DNA of 29,283 nucleotides from the NCBI GenBank assembly GCA_964614585.1, contig CAZTLW010000013.1, positions 1 through 29,283 of the forward strand. The letters are read 5' to 3'. The position numbers and the translations under genes were made by a program. This stretch comes from JAHEFX01 sp964614585. Its GTDB lineage: Bacteria > Actinomycetota > Acidimicrobiia > Spongiisociales > JAENVV01. A model generated the notes under the pieces. It saw only the letters and a program-made list of their open reading frames with translations. It ran no database searches and was not told the origin of the DNA. Of the stretch, positions 1-7,699 are shown in pieces (position 1 is the first letter of the stretch; the number at the start of each line of letters is the position of its first letter).

Positions 1-89
1 TCCCGTGGGAGGGCGAACCCGTCCCGACGGCGGACGAGCGCGTCGCCTACGTCCGTGCGGCCATGGCGGCCGACGAGACCGCCGGCTGA
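1..89 (+). CDS. C-terminal fragment of an unidentified protein, cut by the window start
   Basis: An open frame starting at base 3 runs to TGA at 87-89 and encodes the last 28 residues of a protein whose start lies outside the window. The tail is rich in Ala, Glu and Asp and ends AAMAADETAG. It is too short to assign. The frame is preferred because it stops just before the convergent thioredoxin-like gene and its codons have the strong third-position G/C typical of the window. Confidence 0.45.
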   Translation, partial: PWEGEPVPTADERVAYVRAAMAADETAG

Positions 90-102
90 GCCCGGCGGGG
101 GC

Positions 103-654
103 TCAGGCCTCCCGCCACTTGATCGAGCAGCCCATCGACGGGCGCTGCGGTTCGGGCGCGGGCTCCCCCGCCAACACGGCGTCGAGCGCCGCCCGCAACT
201 CGGCGCCGTCGTTCGGTTGGTCGTTGCCGGGGGTCGCGGCGTCCATCCGTCCCCGGTAGGCGAGGCGATGGTCGGCGTCGTAGACGAAGAAGTCGGGCGT
301 GCACGCCGCCCGGTAGGCCCGACCGACGGACTGGTCGCCGTCGATCAGGTACGGGAAGCTGAAGCCGGCCCGCTCGGCCTGTTCGGCGAGGCCCGCCGGA
401 CCGTCGTCGGGCGACCGATCGGTGTCGTTGCTCATCACCCCGAAGGCGACCACCCCTCGGTCCTGGTACTCGGCCACCAACGCTGCGAGCGGTCGCTCGA
501 CGTGCTGCACGTACGGACAGTGGTTGCAGATGAACATGACGAGCGCCGGGGACCCGGCGTGGCCGGACAGGCGATGCCGGGTGCCCGTGAGGTCGGAGAG
601 CTCGAAATCGGGGGCGGGCGTGCCGAGCTCGACCATGGTGGATTCGACGGCCAT
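103..654 (-). CDS. Thioredoxin-like fold (AhpC/TSA, PRX-like) protein with CNHC motif
   Basis: A 183-residue protein of the peroxiredoxin-like thioredoxin fold. The N-terminal part, GTPAPDFELSDLTG (residues 11-24), is the usual redoxin opening. Beta-strand VMFICNHCPYV carries Cys43 and Cys46 as a CxxC pair, and the cis-Pro region is CTPDFFVYD. The CNHCPY signature is typical of the PRX-like1 group, whose members are predicted cytosolic thiol oxidoreductases or peroxidases; the substrate is unknown. No signal peptide is visible. A Shine-Dalgarno-like AGGAG precedes the ATG, and the stop of the upstream membrane protein is 19 nt away, so the two genes are probably cotranscribed. Met7 is an alternative start. 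Confidence 0.85.
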   Translation of the reverse strand: MAVESTMVELGTPAPDFELSDLTGTRHRLSGHAGSPALVMFICNHCPYVQHVERPLAALVAEYQDRGVVAFGVMSNDTDRSPDDGPAGLAEQAERAGFSFPYLIDGDQSVGRAYRAACTPDFFVYDADHRLAYRGRMDAATPGNDQPNDGAELRAALDAVLAGEPAPEPQRPSMGCSIKWREA

Positions 655-673
655 GTGGGGCTCCTGGGGTCGG

Positions 674-1006
674 TCAGGACTCGACGGTACCGGTGTCGCC
701 GAGATCGCGGCGAGCGTTGCGCTCGTCGGCCTCGAGGATCCGGTTGGCGATGTCGAGCTGCGACCGCTCCTCGCGCATGAGGCGCTCGCGGGCCTCGAGC
801 TCGGCCATGCGCAACTGGTGTCGGTGGTCGAGCAGGTACTTGCCCGCCAGCGTCCCGCCGCCGAGCGCTGCGGCGATGGAGACCACCAACACGAACCAGG
901 TGCTCGACCCGGCGATCGCCACGATGGGGATCATCAGCGCCAGGATCGGGATGAGGTAGGCCCAGTTCCAGGAGCGGTCGTCGGGGTCCTCGCCGTCGCG
1001 TGCCAT
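674..1006 (-). CDS. Small membrane protein with C-terminal coiled-coil-like tail
   Basis: A 110-residue protein of unknown function. After a charged N-terminus there are two hydrophobic segments (roughly residues 17-35 and 36-58, YLIPILALMIPIVAIAG and then WFVLVVSIAAALGGG). A highly charged helix follows, rich in Glu and Arg (LEARERLMREERSQLD), likely cytoplasmic and coiled-coil forming. The open frame extends to 1180, but that would run through the start of the divergent HAD gene. The ATG at 1006 is chosen because a -10 box TATTCT (1013-1018 on this strand) lies exactly 6 nt upstream, giving a leaderless mRNA. The layout resembles small phage-shock-like or NfeD-like membrane proteins, but I do not recognise a family. 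Confidence 0.7.
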   Translation of the reverse strand: MARDGEDPDDRSWNWAYLIPILALMIPIVAIAGSSTWFVLVVSIAAALGGGTLAGKYLLDHRHQLRMAELEARERLMREERSQLDIANRILEADERNARRDLGDTGTVES

Positions 1007-1012
1007 GCGTCG

Positions 1013-1018
1013 AGAATA
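1013..1018 (-). promoter_or_regulatory. -10 box TATTCT, leaderless promoter of the small membrane protein gene
   Basis: On the minus strand TATTCT is followed by 6 nt and the ATG at 1006. This spacing recurs at several genes in the window and places the transcription start on the start codon. No convincing -35 was seen. Confidence 0.5.
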
Positions 1019-1052
1019 GGAAGCCGAACGATCCATGCGGACTCGCGTGCGC

Positions 1053-1058
1053 GATACT
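1053..1058 (+). promoter_or_regulatory. -10 box GATACT, leaderless promoter of the HAD phosphatase gene
   Basis: GATACT ends 6 nt before the ATG at 1065 and decides that start over the upstream in-frame ATG at 1035. It is divergent from the promoter at 1013-1018; the two -10 boxes are 34 nt apart. Confidence 0.45.
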
Positions 1059-1064
1059 CGCGTC

Positions 1065-1844
1065 ATGCGCGCCGCCGCCTTCTTCGACCTCGACAAGACC
1101 GTCATCGCCAAGTCCTCCACGCTGGCGTTCGGACGGCCGCTCTTCAACGCCGGGTTCGTCAACCGGCGGACGCTGGCCAAGGCGCTCCTCGCCCAGCTGA
1201 CCTACACGACGTTCGGCGCCGACCACGACCAGATGGAGCTGGTGCGCCACCAGATGCTCGAGCTGACCCGGGGCTGGGACGCCGAGGAACTGCGCCGCAT
1301 CGCCGCCGAGAGCGTCGAGGAGGTGGTGGCGCCACTCGTGTACCAGGAGGCGCTGGAGTTGATCGGCCACCACCGGGAGTCGGGGCGGGAGGTCGTGCTG
1401 GTGTCGTCCAGCCCCGAGGAGATCGTCCGCCCGCTCGCCGGCTACCTCGGCGGCATCGACGAGGTCATCGCCACCCGGTCGACGGTGGGGCCCGACGGCC
1501 GCTACACCGGGGAGCTGGAGTTCTATGCCTACGGGGAGGGGAAGGTGGACGCCGTCACGGAGCTCGCCGAACGCGACGGGTTCGACCTCACCGCCTCCTT
1601 TGCCTACTCCGACTCGGTCACCGACCTGCCGCTGCTGCGGGCGGTCGGGAACCCGGTGGCGGTCAATCCCGACCGCGAACTGCGGGCGGTGGCCGAGGCC
1701 GAGGGATGGGAGATCCGCTACTTCGTGCGCCCGGTCGACCTCGAGGGGGGCCTTTCGCGCCGTCAGGCGTCGACCTCGGCGGCCGTGGCCACCGCCGCGG
1801 TGGCGGTGGCGGTCGGCGCATGGCTGTGGAGCCGCCGCCGCTGA
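1065..1844 (+). CDS. HAD superfamily subfamily IB hydrolase (SerB-like phosphatase)
   Basis: A 259-residue HAD phosphatase. Motif I, FFDLDKTV, gives nucleophile Asp8 and general acid Asp10. Motif II is the Ser run in VVLVSSSPEE. A Lys in YGEGKVDA is motif III. Motif IV is AYSDSVTDLPLL. This arrangement matches the subfamily IB group related to phosphoserine phosphatase, with a helical cap between motifs I and II. The C-terminus carries an extra hydrophobic helix (AAVATAAVAVAVGAWLW) ending in SRRR, suggesting a membrane anchor. Such proteins in actinobacteria often act on phospholipid-type substrates, but the substrate cannot be read from the sequence. The start at 1065 puts motif I at its usual N-terminal position. 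Confidence 0.85.
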   Translation: MRAAAFFDLDKTVIAKSSTLAFGRPLFNAGFVNRRTLAKALLAQLTYTTFGADHDQMELVRHQMLELTRGWDAEELRRIAAESVEEVVAPLVYQEALELIGHHRESGREVVLVSSSPEEIVRPLAGYLGGIDEVIATRSTVGPDGRYTGELEFYAYGEGKVDAVTELAERDGFDLTASFAYSDSVTDLPLLRAVGNPVAVNPDRELRAVAEAEGWEIRYFVRPVDLEGGLSRRQASTSAAVATAAVAVAVGAWLWSRRR

Positions 1845-1907
1845 CCCGCCCGCCGGTCACGCGCTGCCACCGGATCGTCGCCCGACTCCCACGCACCTGA
1901 GGAGCCC

Positions 1908-1936
1908 TTGACAATTGGTCGGTACTTGCCGACCAT
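1908..1936 (+). promoter_or_regulatory. Promoter of the ArsR-like regulator: TTGACA - 17 nt - GACCAT
   Basis: A perfect -35 TTGACA (1908-1913), a 17-nt spacer and a weaker -10 GACCAT (1931-1936, keeping the key A2 and T6). Six nt then separate the -10 from the ATG at 1943, so the transcript is expected to be leaderless. Confidence 0.7.
1916..1935. promoter_or_regulatory. Operator-like perfect inverted repeat TGGTCGG-N6-CCGACCA
   Basis: Seven-base arms TGGTCGG (1916-1922) and CCGACCA (1929-1935) are exact reverse complements. The palindrome covers the spacer and the -10 box of the promoter of the regulator gene that starts 8 nt later. It is the natural binding site for that winged-helix repressor, implying negative autoregulation and joint control of the coupled exporter. 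Confidence 0.75.
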
Positions 1937-1942
1937 ACGGGA

Positions 1943-2521
1943 ATGACCGACCGTTCTCCGGGCTACGACCTCGATGACGAACTCCACCTCGACGACGCCG
2001 CCCAGTACCGCGCCCTCTTCGAGCCGACACGCATGGAGATCGTCCGTCTCCTCGGCCAGCAGGCCGCCACCGTCAGCCAACTCGCCGACGCCCTCGACCG
2101 CCCGAAGGGCACGATCGGCCACCACGTCGACGCCCTCGCCGACGCAGGGCTCGTGCGGGTCGTCCGGACCGAACGGGTGCGGGCGATCGAGGCGAAATAC
2201 TGGGGGCGCACGGCTCGCACCTTCGTCTACGGCGGCTTCGACGGCCCCGGTGTCACCATCCCCTCTCCAGTCGCCACCGCCGCCGAGGAGTACGCCACCA
2301 CAGGCACGGTCGGCATGGCCTCCCTTCGTCACGCCCAGATCCCCGAGGATCGAGCCCGGGAGTGGACGGAGCGGCTGGCCGCCCTCGCCGCCGAGTTCGC
2401 CACCGAGCCCGTCGGCGGCACCACCACCTTCGGGCTCGTGCTCGCCCTCTACGAGACCGATCGGCCGACGTTCCCCACCGACGTGGCGGTCGATACCGGC
2501 ACCGGCGAGGACGACCGATGA
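1943..2521 (+). CDS. ArsR-type winged-helix transcriptional regulator
   Basis: A 192-residue DNA-binding protein. Residues about 20-90 form a winged helix-turn-helix of the ArsR/HTH_20 type: YRALFEPTRMEIVRLLG, then VSQLADALDRPKGTIGHHVDAL as the recognition region, then the wing GLVRVVRTERVRAI. The C-terminal half (about 100 residues) is a sensory or dimerisation region that I cannot name. No metal-binding CxC motif typical of ArsR/SmtB is present, so the ligand is more likely an organic compound. Its stop overlaps the start of the MFS gene (ATGA), making a regulator-exporter operon. The palindrome at 1916-1935 is the expected operator. Confidence 0.85.
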   Translation: MTDRSPGYDLDDELHLDDAAQYRALFEPTRMEIVRLLGQQAATVSQLADALDRPKGTIGHHVDALADAGLVRVVRTERVRAIEAKYWGRTARTFVYGGFDGPGVTIPSPVATAAEEYATTGTVGMASLRHAQIPEDRAREWTERLAALAAEFATEPVGGTTTFGLVLALYETDRPTFPTDVAVDTGTGEDDR

Positions 2522-3849
2522 CTGCGCGGAAGACCCGGCCGCGCCTCGGGGTCGGCTACACCAAGCTCTGGACCGCCTCGGTCATCTCCAACCTCGGGGA
2601 TGGGGTCGCCACCGTCGCCTGGCCGTGGCTGGCGTCGGCCGTCACCCGCGATCCCGTCCTGCTGAGCCTCACCATCGTTGCCAACCGGCTTCCGTGGCTG
2701 CTGTTCTCGCTCCCCGCCGGGGTGCTGACCGACCGCCTCGACCGGCGGCGGATCATGGTCTGGATGGACGTCGCCCGCGCCGTGCTCGTCGCCGGGGTCG
2801 CCTGGGCCGTCGGCGTCGGCGCCGACTCGCTGTCGGACCCCGCCCTCGTCGGCGACGAGGCCTTCGTGCCACCGTCCGGGCAGGGCTGGTGGCTGGCCCT
2901 CCTCTACGGGTCGGCGCTGGCGGTCGGGGCCGCCGAGGTGCTGCGCGACAACGCCGCCCAGACGATCATGCCCCGCCTCGTCCCCGCGTCCCTACTCGAG
3001 CGGGCCAACGGTCGGTTGTGGGGCGCCGAGATGGTGATGAACAGCTTCGCCGGCCCGCCACTCGGTGGATGGCTGGTCGCGCTGGCCTTCGCGGCGCCTT
3101 TCTGGTTCGACGCCGGCACCTTCGCCCTGGCGGCGGTGCTCGTGGCGTCGATCGGCGGCGCCTTCGGGCCGGCCGAGAGGACCGGCCCACCCCCCGCCCG
3201 TCGGTTCTGGGGTGAACTGCGCGACGGGTTCCGGTGGCTGTGGCAGCACCGGCTCCTGCGGACCCTGGCGGTCGTGCTCGGGATCCTCAACGCCGCCCTC
3301 GCCCTCTCGTTCGCCACGCTCGTGCTCTTCGCCCAGGAGGTCCTCGCCCTCGACGCCACCCTCTTCGGCACCCTGCTCACCGCGGGCGCGGCCGGCGGCG
3401 TCGTCGGGTCCTTCGCCGCCGCCCGGATCTCGAAGGCCCTCGGCCCGGGGACCAGCCTGACCATCGTCATGGTCGGCGGGATCGGGACGATGGTGGGCAT
3501 CGCCCTGACCAGCAACTGGTTGGTGGTCTGGGCGATGTTCTTCGCGTCGTCGCTCCTCGGGGTGCTCTGGAACGTCATCACGGTGTCGCTCCGCCAGGAG
3601 ATCATCCCCGATGCCCTCCTGGGTCGGGTCAACTCGGTGTACCGCTTCTTCGGCTGGGGGATGATGCCCCTCGGTTCGCTGGCCGGCGGGGCGATCGTGG
3701 CGGTGGTCGAGCCGTTCGCCGGACGGGAGTGGGCGCTGCGGGCGCCGTTCCTGTTCGCCGCCGGGCTCTTCGTGGGGATGACGGTGGTCGCCGCCCCCCG
3801 GCTGACGACCGCGCGCATCGAGGCGGCTCGGGCAGCGCACGGCACCTGA
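2518..3849 (+). CDS. MFS transporter (EntS/MFS_3-like exporter)
   Basis: A 443-residue membrane protein with about ten to twelve hydrophobic segments and the MFS loop GVLTDRLDRRRIMVWMD between segments 2 and 3. The second half contains RQEIIPDALLGRVNSVYRFFGWG, a stretch typical of the MFS_3 / enterobactin-exporter-like group of drug and siderophore exporters. The ATG at 2518 overlaps the TGA of the regulator by 4 nt, so translation is coupled. The role is inferred as efflux of whatever ligand the ArsR-like protein senses. A longer open frame upstream merely overlaps the regulator and is not used. Confidence 0.85.
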   Translation: MTARKTRPRLGVGYTKLWTASVISNLGDGVATVAWPWLASAVTRDPVLLSLTIVANRLPWLLFSLPAGVLTDRLDRRRIMVWMDVARAVLVAGVAWAVGVGADSLSDPALVGDEAFVPPSGQGWWLALLYGSALAVGAAEVLRDNAAQTIMPRLVPASLLERANGRLWGAEMVMNSFAGPPLGGWLVALAFAAPFWFDAGTFALAAVLVASIGGAFGPAERTGPPPARRFWGELRDGFRWLWQHRLLRTLAVVLGILNAALALSFATLVLFAQEVLALDATLFGTLLTAGAAGGVVGSFAAARISKALGPGTSLTIVMVGGIGTMVGIALTSNWLVVWAMFFASSLLGVLWNVITVSLRQEIIPDALLGRVNSVYRFFGWGMMPLGSLAGGAIVAVVEPFAGREWALRAPFLFAAGLFVGMTVVAAPRLTTARIEAARAAHGT

Positions 3850-3972
3850 GTCGTACACTTCGGCGCCGGACGCGGCCGAAGCGATCCCCGGGTCCGCACC
3901 CGACTCCCCCTTCCGAGGCCATGCGAGCGACCGCCCACCCGAACCCGTCACCGAGCGACTAGGAGCCACCCC
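3850..3972 (+). other. Intergenic region with hairpin 3858-3881 and possible -10 TACACT
   Basis: Between the two MFS genes. CTTCGGC (3858-3864) and GCCGAAG (3875-3881) form a 7-bp stem with a 10-nt loop but no T tract, so it is at best a weak terminator. TACACT at 3854-3859 could be a -10 box for the downstream genes, but no -35 was found. The remaining bases show nothing convincing. Confidence 0.3.
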
Positions 3973-5181
3973 GTGGCCGTCCCCGTCCCGCGGGCGCCGG
4001 TCAGGCCCCGACTGCCGATCGTCGCCGGCCTGCTGTTCGTCGACCTGCTCGGTTTCTCGGCGCTCATCCCGATCCTCCCCCGACTTCGGGACGCCCTCGG
4101 GGTCGGGGAGGCCGCCATCGGGGTGCTCGTGGCGGCGATGCCCCTCGGCACCGCGCTGGCGACCCTGCCCATGGGGCGGATCACCGAACTCGTCGGCCCC
4201 CGCCGGGTGACGATCTCGGGGGCCGTGGCGGTGGGCATCGCCTTCCTCGCGTTCGGGACGCTCACCGTGTACCCGTGGCTGCTCGGCGCCCGACTCCTGC
4301 AGGGCGTCGCCTCGGCCGCCCTCTGGGTGGCGGGTCCCGCCTGGGTGGCGCTCGGCGACCCGGCCGGCCGCGCCCGCCGGTTGGCGACGACGACCGGGGC
4401 CGGCATGGCCGGCACGATCGTGGGCGCCGGACTCGGCGGCATCATGGCGGACCGAGTGGGCCTGTTCTCGGCCTTCGTGGCGCTCGGAGTCGCCGCGCTC
4501 GTCGGTGCCGCCATCGCGCTCGTGGCGACCAGTCGGCCGACCGGCACCGGCCCCCCGACCACCCGGCTCCTCGAGTCGTTGTCGCTGGGCTTCCGCTCGG
4601 CCCGGTTCCGCACCGGCGCCGCCGCCACGCTGCTCGCGGCGGGAATCGGTGCCTCGGAGGCGGCACTCCTGGCCCTCGCGCTCGGCGACCTCGGCTACAC
4701 CGAGACCGAGTTGGGGTTGTGGCTGTCGATCGCCGGGGTGTCGCTGGTGATCGGCCAGGTCAGCGGGCCCCGGGTGGCCGCCCGGATCGGGACCGCCGCC
4801 ACCCTCGTCGCCGCCGGGTTCGGCGCGTCGGCGCTCGCCCTCGCCGTGGCCATCCGCCCGACCACGGTCCCGATCCTCGTCATGCTGATCGGGTTGCCCC
4901 TGCTCACCGGTTGGATGTACGGGCTCTCACTCGACCTGCTGGCGGGCGGCGCCGAGGAGGCAGGGACGAGCGCCGCGATCGGGATCTCGTACTGGAACCT
5001 CGCCTGGGCGGTCGGCGCCACGATCGGCCCGGTCGTCATCACCGCCGTCCTCGAGGCGGGCGGCACCCGCCCGGCCGTCGCCGTGGTGCTCGCCGCCGGG
5101 CTCGCCGTGGCGTTCGTCGCCCGGAGCGGTCGGACGGGCCCGCCGCTACCCTCTCGCCATCCCCGAGACACCCAGCGCTGA
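3973..5181 (+). CDS. MFS transporter (12-TM sugar/drug-like)
   Basis: A 402-residue major facilitator protein. The GTG start is preceded by AGGAG (3961-3965) at 7 nt. The first helix, VAGLLFVDLLGFSALIPILPRL, is characteristic of tetracycline-resistance-like drug:H+ antiporters (DHA1 group), followed by the loop MGRITELVGPRRVTI. About twelve hydrophobic segments are visible. The substrate is unknown. The stop is only 7 nt before leuC, so it may be cotranscribed with leuCD, but a TACCCT element at about 5148 inside its 3' end could give leuC its own promoter. A link to amino acid or citramalate export would be speculation. Confidence 0.8.
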   Translation: MAVPVPRAPVRPRLPIVAGLLFVDLLGFSALIPILPRLRDALGVGEAAIGVLVAAMPLGTALATLPMGRITELVGPRRVTISGAVAVGIAFLAFGTLTVYPWLLGARLLQGVASAALWVAGPAWVALGDPAGRARRLATTTGAGMAGTIVGAGLGGIMADRVGLFSAFVALGVAALVGAAIALVATSRPTGTGPPTTRLLESLSLGFRSARFRTGAAATLLAAGIGASEAALLALALGDLGYTETELGLWLSIAGVSLVIGQVSGPRVAARIGTAATLVAAGFGASALALAVAIRPTTVPILVMLIGLPLLTGWMYGLSLDLLAGGAEEAGTSAAIGISYWNLAWAVGATIGPVVITAVLEAGGTRPAVAVVLAAGLAVAFVARSGRTGPPLPSRHPRDTQR

Positions 5182-5188
5182 GGTCCCC

Positions 5189-6592
5189 ATGTCCGCACCC
5201 CGAACCCTCTTCGAGAAGGTGTGGGACGACCACGTCGTCCGCGAGGCCGAGGGCGAGCCGACCCTGCTCTACATCGACCTCCACCTCGTCCACGAGGTCA
5301 CCTCACCCCAGGCATTCGACGCCCTCCGCCTCGCCGGCCGCACCGTGCGACGCCCCGACCTGACGATGTCGACGATCGACCACGGCGTCCCCACCACGGG
5401 GCTCGAGGCGGGCATCACCGACCCCCTCTCGAAGCGGCAGATCGACACCCTGGTGACCAACTGCGAGGAGTTCGGGATCACGCTGTTCGGTCTCGACGAC
5501 CCCCGACGGGGCATCGTCCACGTGATCGGCCCCGAACAAGGCGTCACCCAACCCGGCATGACGATCGTGTGCGGCGACTCCCACACGGCCACCCACGGCG
5601 CCTTCGGGGCGCTGGCGTTCGGCATCGGCACCTCCGAGGTCGAGCACGTGCTCGCCACCCAGACCCTCCCCCAGTCCAGGCCGAGGACCATGGCCGTGAC
5701 CGTCGAGGGCGAACTGCCACCGGGGGTCACCGCCAAGGACGTCATCCTCGGCGTCATCGCCCGCATCGGCACCGCCGGGGCCACCGGCCACGTCATCGAG
5801 TACCGGGGCTCCACCATCGAGTCGCTCTCGATGGAGGGCCGGATGACCATCTGCAACATGTCCATCGAGGCGGGCGCCCGGGCAGGGCTGATCGCCCCCG
5901 ACGAGACCACGTTCGAGTGGCTCCGGGGCCGCCCCTTCGCACCGACCGGCGATGACTGGGAGGCGGCGGTCGCCTACTGGTCGTCGTTGCGCACCGACGA
6001 GGGGGCCGAGTTCGACACCGAGTTGGTCATCGATGCCGCCGACCTCGAGCCGTACGTCTCCTGGGGCACCAACCCCGGCCAGACCCTGCCGATCTCCGCC
6101 TCGGTGCCGGGACCGCTCGACGTCGACGACCCGGTCGAGCGCGACGCGCTCGAGCGGGCTCTCGCCTACATGGACCTCGAGGCGGGGACCCCGCTCACCG
6201 AGATCGCCATCGACCGGGTCTTCCTGGGCTCCTGCACGAACGCCCGGATCGAGGACCTCCGGGCGGCCGCCACGGTGGTCGCCGGTCGCCGCGTCGCCGA
6301 CGGTGTGGCGGCCATGGTCGTGCCCGGTTCCGGCCTGGTGAAACTGCAGGCCGAGGAGGAGGGCCTCGACCTGGTCTTCAAGGACGCCGGGTTCGAGTGG
6401 CGGGACGCCGGCTGCTCGATGTGCCTCGGCATGAACCCCGACATCCTCCAGCCCGGCGAGCGCTGCGCCTCCACGTCGAACCGCAACTTCGAGGGACGCC
6501 AGGGCGCCGGGGGACGCACCCACCTGATGAGCCCCGAGATGGCGGCTGCCGCCGCCGTCACCGGCCACATCACCGACGTCCGGGAGCTCTGA
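5189..6592 (+). CDS. leuC: 3-isopropylmalate dehydratase large subunit
   Basis: A 467-residue aconitase-family subunit that with LeuD isomerises 2-isopropylmalate to 3-isopropylmalate in leucine synthesis, and usually also citramalate to 3-methylmalate in the citramalate route to isoleucine. The start MSAPRTLFEKVWDDHVV is typical. The [4Fe-4S] ligands are Cys349 (FLGSCTNAR) and Cys409/Cys412 (GCSMCLGMNPD). The substrate motifs CGDSHTATHGAFG (about 128-140) and STSNRNFEGRQGAGG (428-442) are intact. Length matches the bacterial two-subunit type. The stop overlaps the leuD ATG by one base (TGATG). No leucine leader peptide is visible upstream. Confidence 0.97.
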   Translation: MSAPRTLFEKVWDDHVVREAEGEPTLLYIDLHLVHEVTSPQAFDALRLAGRTVRRPDLTMSTIDHGVPTTGLEAGITDPLSKRQIDTLVTNCEEFGITLFGLDDPRRGIVHVIGPEQGVTQPGMTIVCGDSHTATHGAFGALAFGIGTSEVEHVLATQTLPQSRPRTMAVTVEGELPPGVTAKDVILGVIARIGTAGATGHVIEYRGSTIESLSMEGRMTICNMSIEAGARAGLIAPDETTFEWLRGRPFAPTGDDWEAAVAYWSSLRTDEGAEFDTELVIDAADLEPYVSWGTNPGQTLPISASVPGPLDVDDPVERDALERALAYMDLEAGTPLTEIAIDRVFLGSCTNARIEDLRAAATVVAGRRVADGVAAMVVPGSGLVKLQAEEEGLDLVFKDAGFEWRDAGCSMCLGMNPDILQPGERCASTSNRNFEGRQGAGGRTHLMSPEMAAAAAVTGHITDVREL

Positions 6593-7197
6593 TGGAACCG
6601 ATCACCGTCATCACCGGCACGGCTGCCCCGCTCCCACGGGCGAACGTCGACACCGACCAGATCATGCCGAAACAGTTCCTGAAGCGGGTCGAGCGGACCG
6701 GGTACGGCGAGTTCCTCTTCTGGGACTGGGCCCGGCTCCCCGACGGGACCCACGATCCCGAGTTCGTGCTCAACCGGCCCGAGTACGCCGGCGCCACGAT
6801 CCTCGTGACCGGACCCAACTTCGGGTCGGGCTCGTCGCGTGAACACGCCCCGTGGGGCCTCCAGGACTGGGGCTTCCGGGCGGTCATTGCGTCGTCGTTC
6901 GCGGACATCTTCTTCAACAACAGCTGCAACATCGGGCTGCTACCCGTCGTCCTGTCCGAGAAGGAGGTGCAGGCGCTCCTCGAGCTCGCCGACGACGACC
7001 CCACCGCCGAGATCACCATCTCCCTCGTCGACCTGACCGTGACGGCCGATGGCTTCGAGGCCCGCTTCGACCTCGACCCGGCGACCCGCCACCGACTGCT
7101 CGAAGGCCTCGACGCCATCGGGGTGACGCTGTCCCACGAGGACGAGATCGACGCGTTCGAGGCAGCCCGCCCGTCACACAAGCCGGCGCTCACCTGA
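6592..7197 (+). CDS. leuD: 3-isopropylmalate dehydratase small subunit
   Basis: A 201-residue swivel-domain subunit partnering LeuC in the cytoplasm. Diagnostic stretches are NVDTDQIMPKQFLKRV (about 18-33), GPNFGSGSSREHAPWGL (residues about 74-90, the substrate-recognition loop) and FADIFFNNSCNIGLLPV. The start overlaps the leuC stop by one base, and its own stop overlaps the osmC ATG by one base (TGATG), so leuC-leuD-osmC is a tightly coupled operon. Confidence 0.97.
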   Translation: MEPITVITGTAAPLPRANVDTDQIMPKQFLKRVERTGYGEFLFWDWARLPDGTHDPEFVLNRPEYAGATILVTGPNFGSGSSREHAPWGLQDWGFRAVIASSFADIFFNNSCNIGLLPVVLSEKEVQALLELADDDPTAEITISLVDLTVTADGFEARFDLDPATRHRLLEGLDAIGVTLSHEDEIDAFEAARPSHKPALT

Positions 7198-7598
7198 TGG
7201 CGACCGTGCGAGTCACCCCACTCGGTAGCGGCCGCACCGAGGTCGTCCACGGGGCGTCCGGCACCTCGCTGACCACCGCCTCCTCCCCCGAGTGGGGCGG
7301 GGTCGGCGGGTCGTTCTCGGCCACCGACCTGGTCGCCGCCGCCCTCGGGTCGTGCATCGGGTCGTCGATCGCCGGCCCCCTCGAACGGCGGGGCGTCGAC
7401 CTCGACGCGGTCACGATCGAGGTGACCAAGTCGCTCGCCGAGGAGCCCCGACGCATCGACCGACTCGCCGTGGTGATCCACCTCCCGACCGGCACCGACG
7501 CCGGGCTCGCCCCGGTCATCGAGCGGGCAGCGTTGACCTGCGCCGTGGGCCGGTCGCTCGCCGCCGACGAGACGGTCGAGGTCGTCATCGGCGAGTGA
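7197..7598 (+). CDS. OsmC/Ohr family protein
   Basis: A 133-residue protein of the OsmC superfamily, which reduces organic hydroperoxides through a reactive cysteine pair. Both expected cysteines are present: Cys53 in ALGSCIGSS and Cys115 in AALTCAVGRS. The strand-helix order and TDLVAAALGSC match the YhfA/OsmC-like branch rather than classical Ohr. The start overlaps the leuD stop. A thiol peroxidase within a leu operon may protect the oxygen-sensitive Fe-S cluster of LeuC, which is inference. The Sec-AhpD-like gene follows 101 nt downstream, so two hydroperoxide-type proteins are adjacent. Confidence 0.88.
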   Translation: MATVRVTPLGSGRTEVVHGASGTSLTTASSPEWGGVGGSFSATDLVAAALGSCIGSSIAGPLERRGVDLDAVTIEVTKSLAEEPRRIDRLAVVIHLPTGTDAGLAPVIERAALTCAVGRSLAADETVEVVIGE

Positions 7599-7626
7599 GC
7601 CTGACCGCGACCCCGCCCCCACACAC

Positions 7627-7679
7627 TCGTTCCTGTGTCGCCTGGCCCTCTCACCGAGGGGTGGACGACACAGGAACGA
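7627..7679. repeat. Nested inverted repeat between osmC and the AhpD-like gene
   Basis: Outer arms TCGTTCCTGTGTCG (7627-7640) and CGACACAGGAACGA (7666-7679) are perfect 14-bp reverse complements around a 25-nt loop. Inside the loop CCCTC (7646-7650) and GAGGG (7656-7660) form a second hairpin with a 5-nt loop. There is no T tract. It ends 7 nt before the -10 box at 7687-7692. It can serve as terminator of the leu-osmC operon, as operator for the AhpD-like gene, or both. Confidence 0.7.
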
Positions 7680-7686
7680 ACGTGGA

Positions 7687-7692
7687 TAGCCT
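7687..7692 (+). promoter_or_regulatory. -10 box TAGCCT, leaderless promoter of the Sec AhpD-like gene
   Basis: TAGCCT ends 7 nt before the GTG at 7700, the spacing seen for other leaderless genes here. This favours GTG 7700 over the in-frame GTG at 7682. The inverted repeat 7627-7679 sits over the -35 region. Confidence 0.45.
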
Positions 7693-7699
7693 CGCCGGC

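Noticed and set aside
3858..3881. tRNA-like or strong terminator hairpin
   Set aside because: A single 7-bp stem with a 10-nt loop and no T tract; not enough for either.
3920..3961. Possible leader peptide MRATAHPNPSPSD upstream of the second MFS gene
   Set aside because: No run of one regulatory amino acid and no terminator/antiterminator pair.
5189..6592. A leucine leader attenuator before leuC
   Set aside because: Only 7 nt separate it from the upstream gene, and no Leu-rich short ORF was found in the 3850-3972 gap either.
7627..7679. LexA/SOS box
   Set aside because: The arms do not match the actinobacterial GAAC-N4-GTTC pattern and are far longer.
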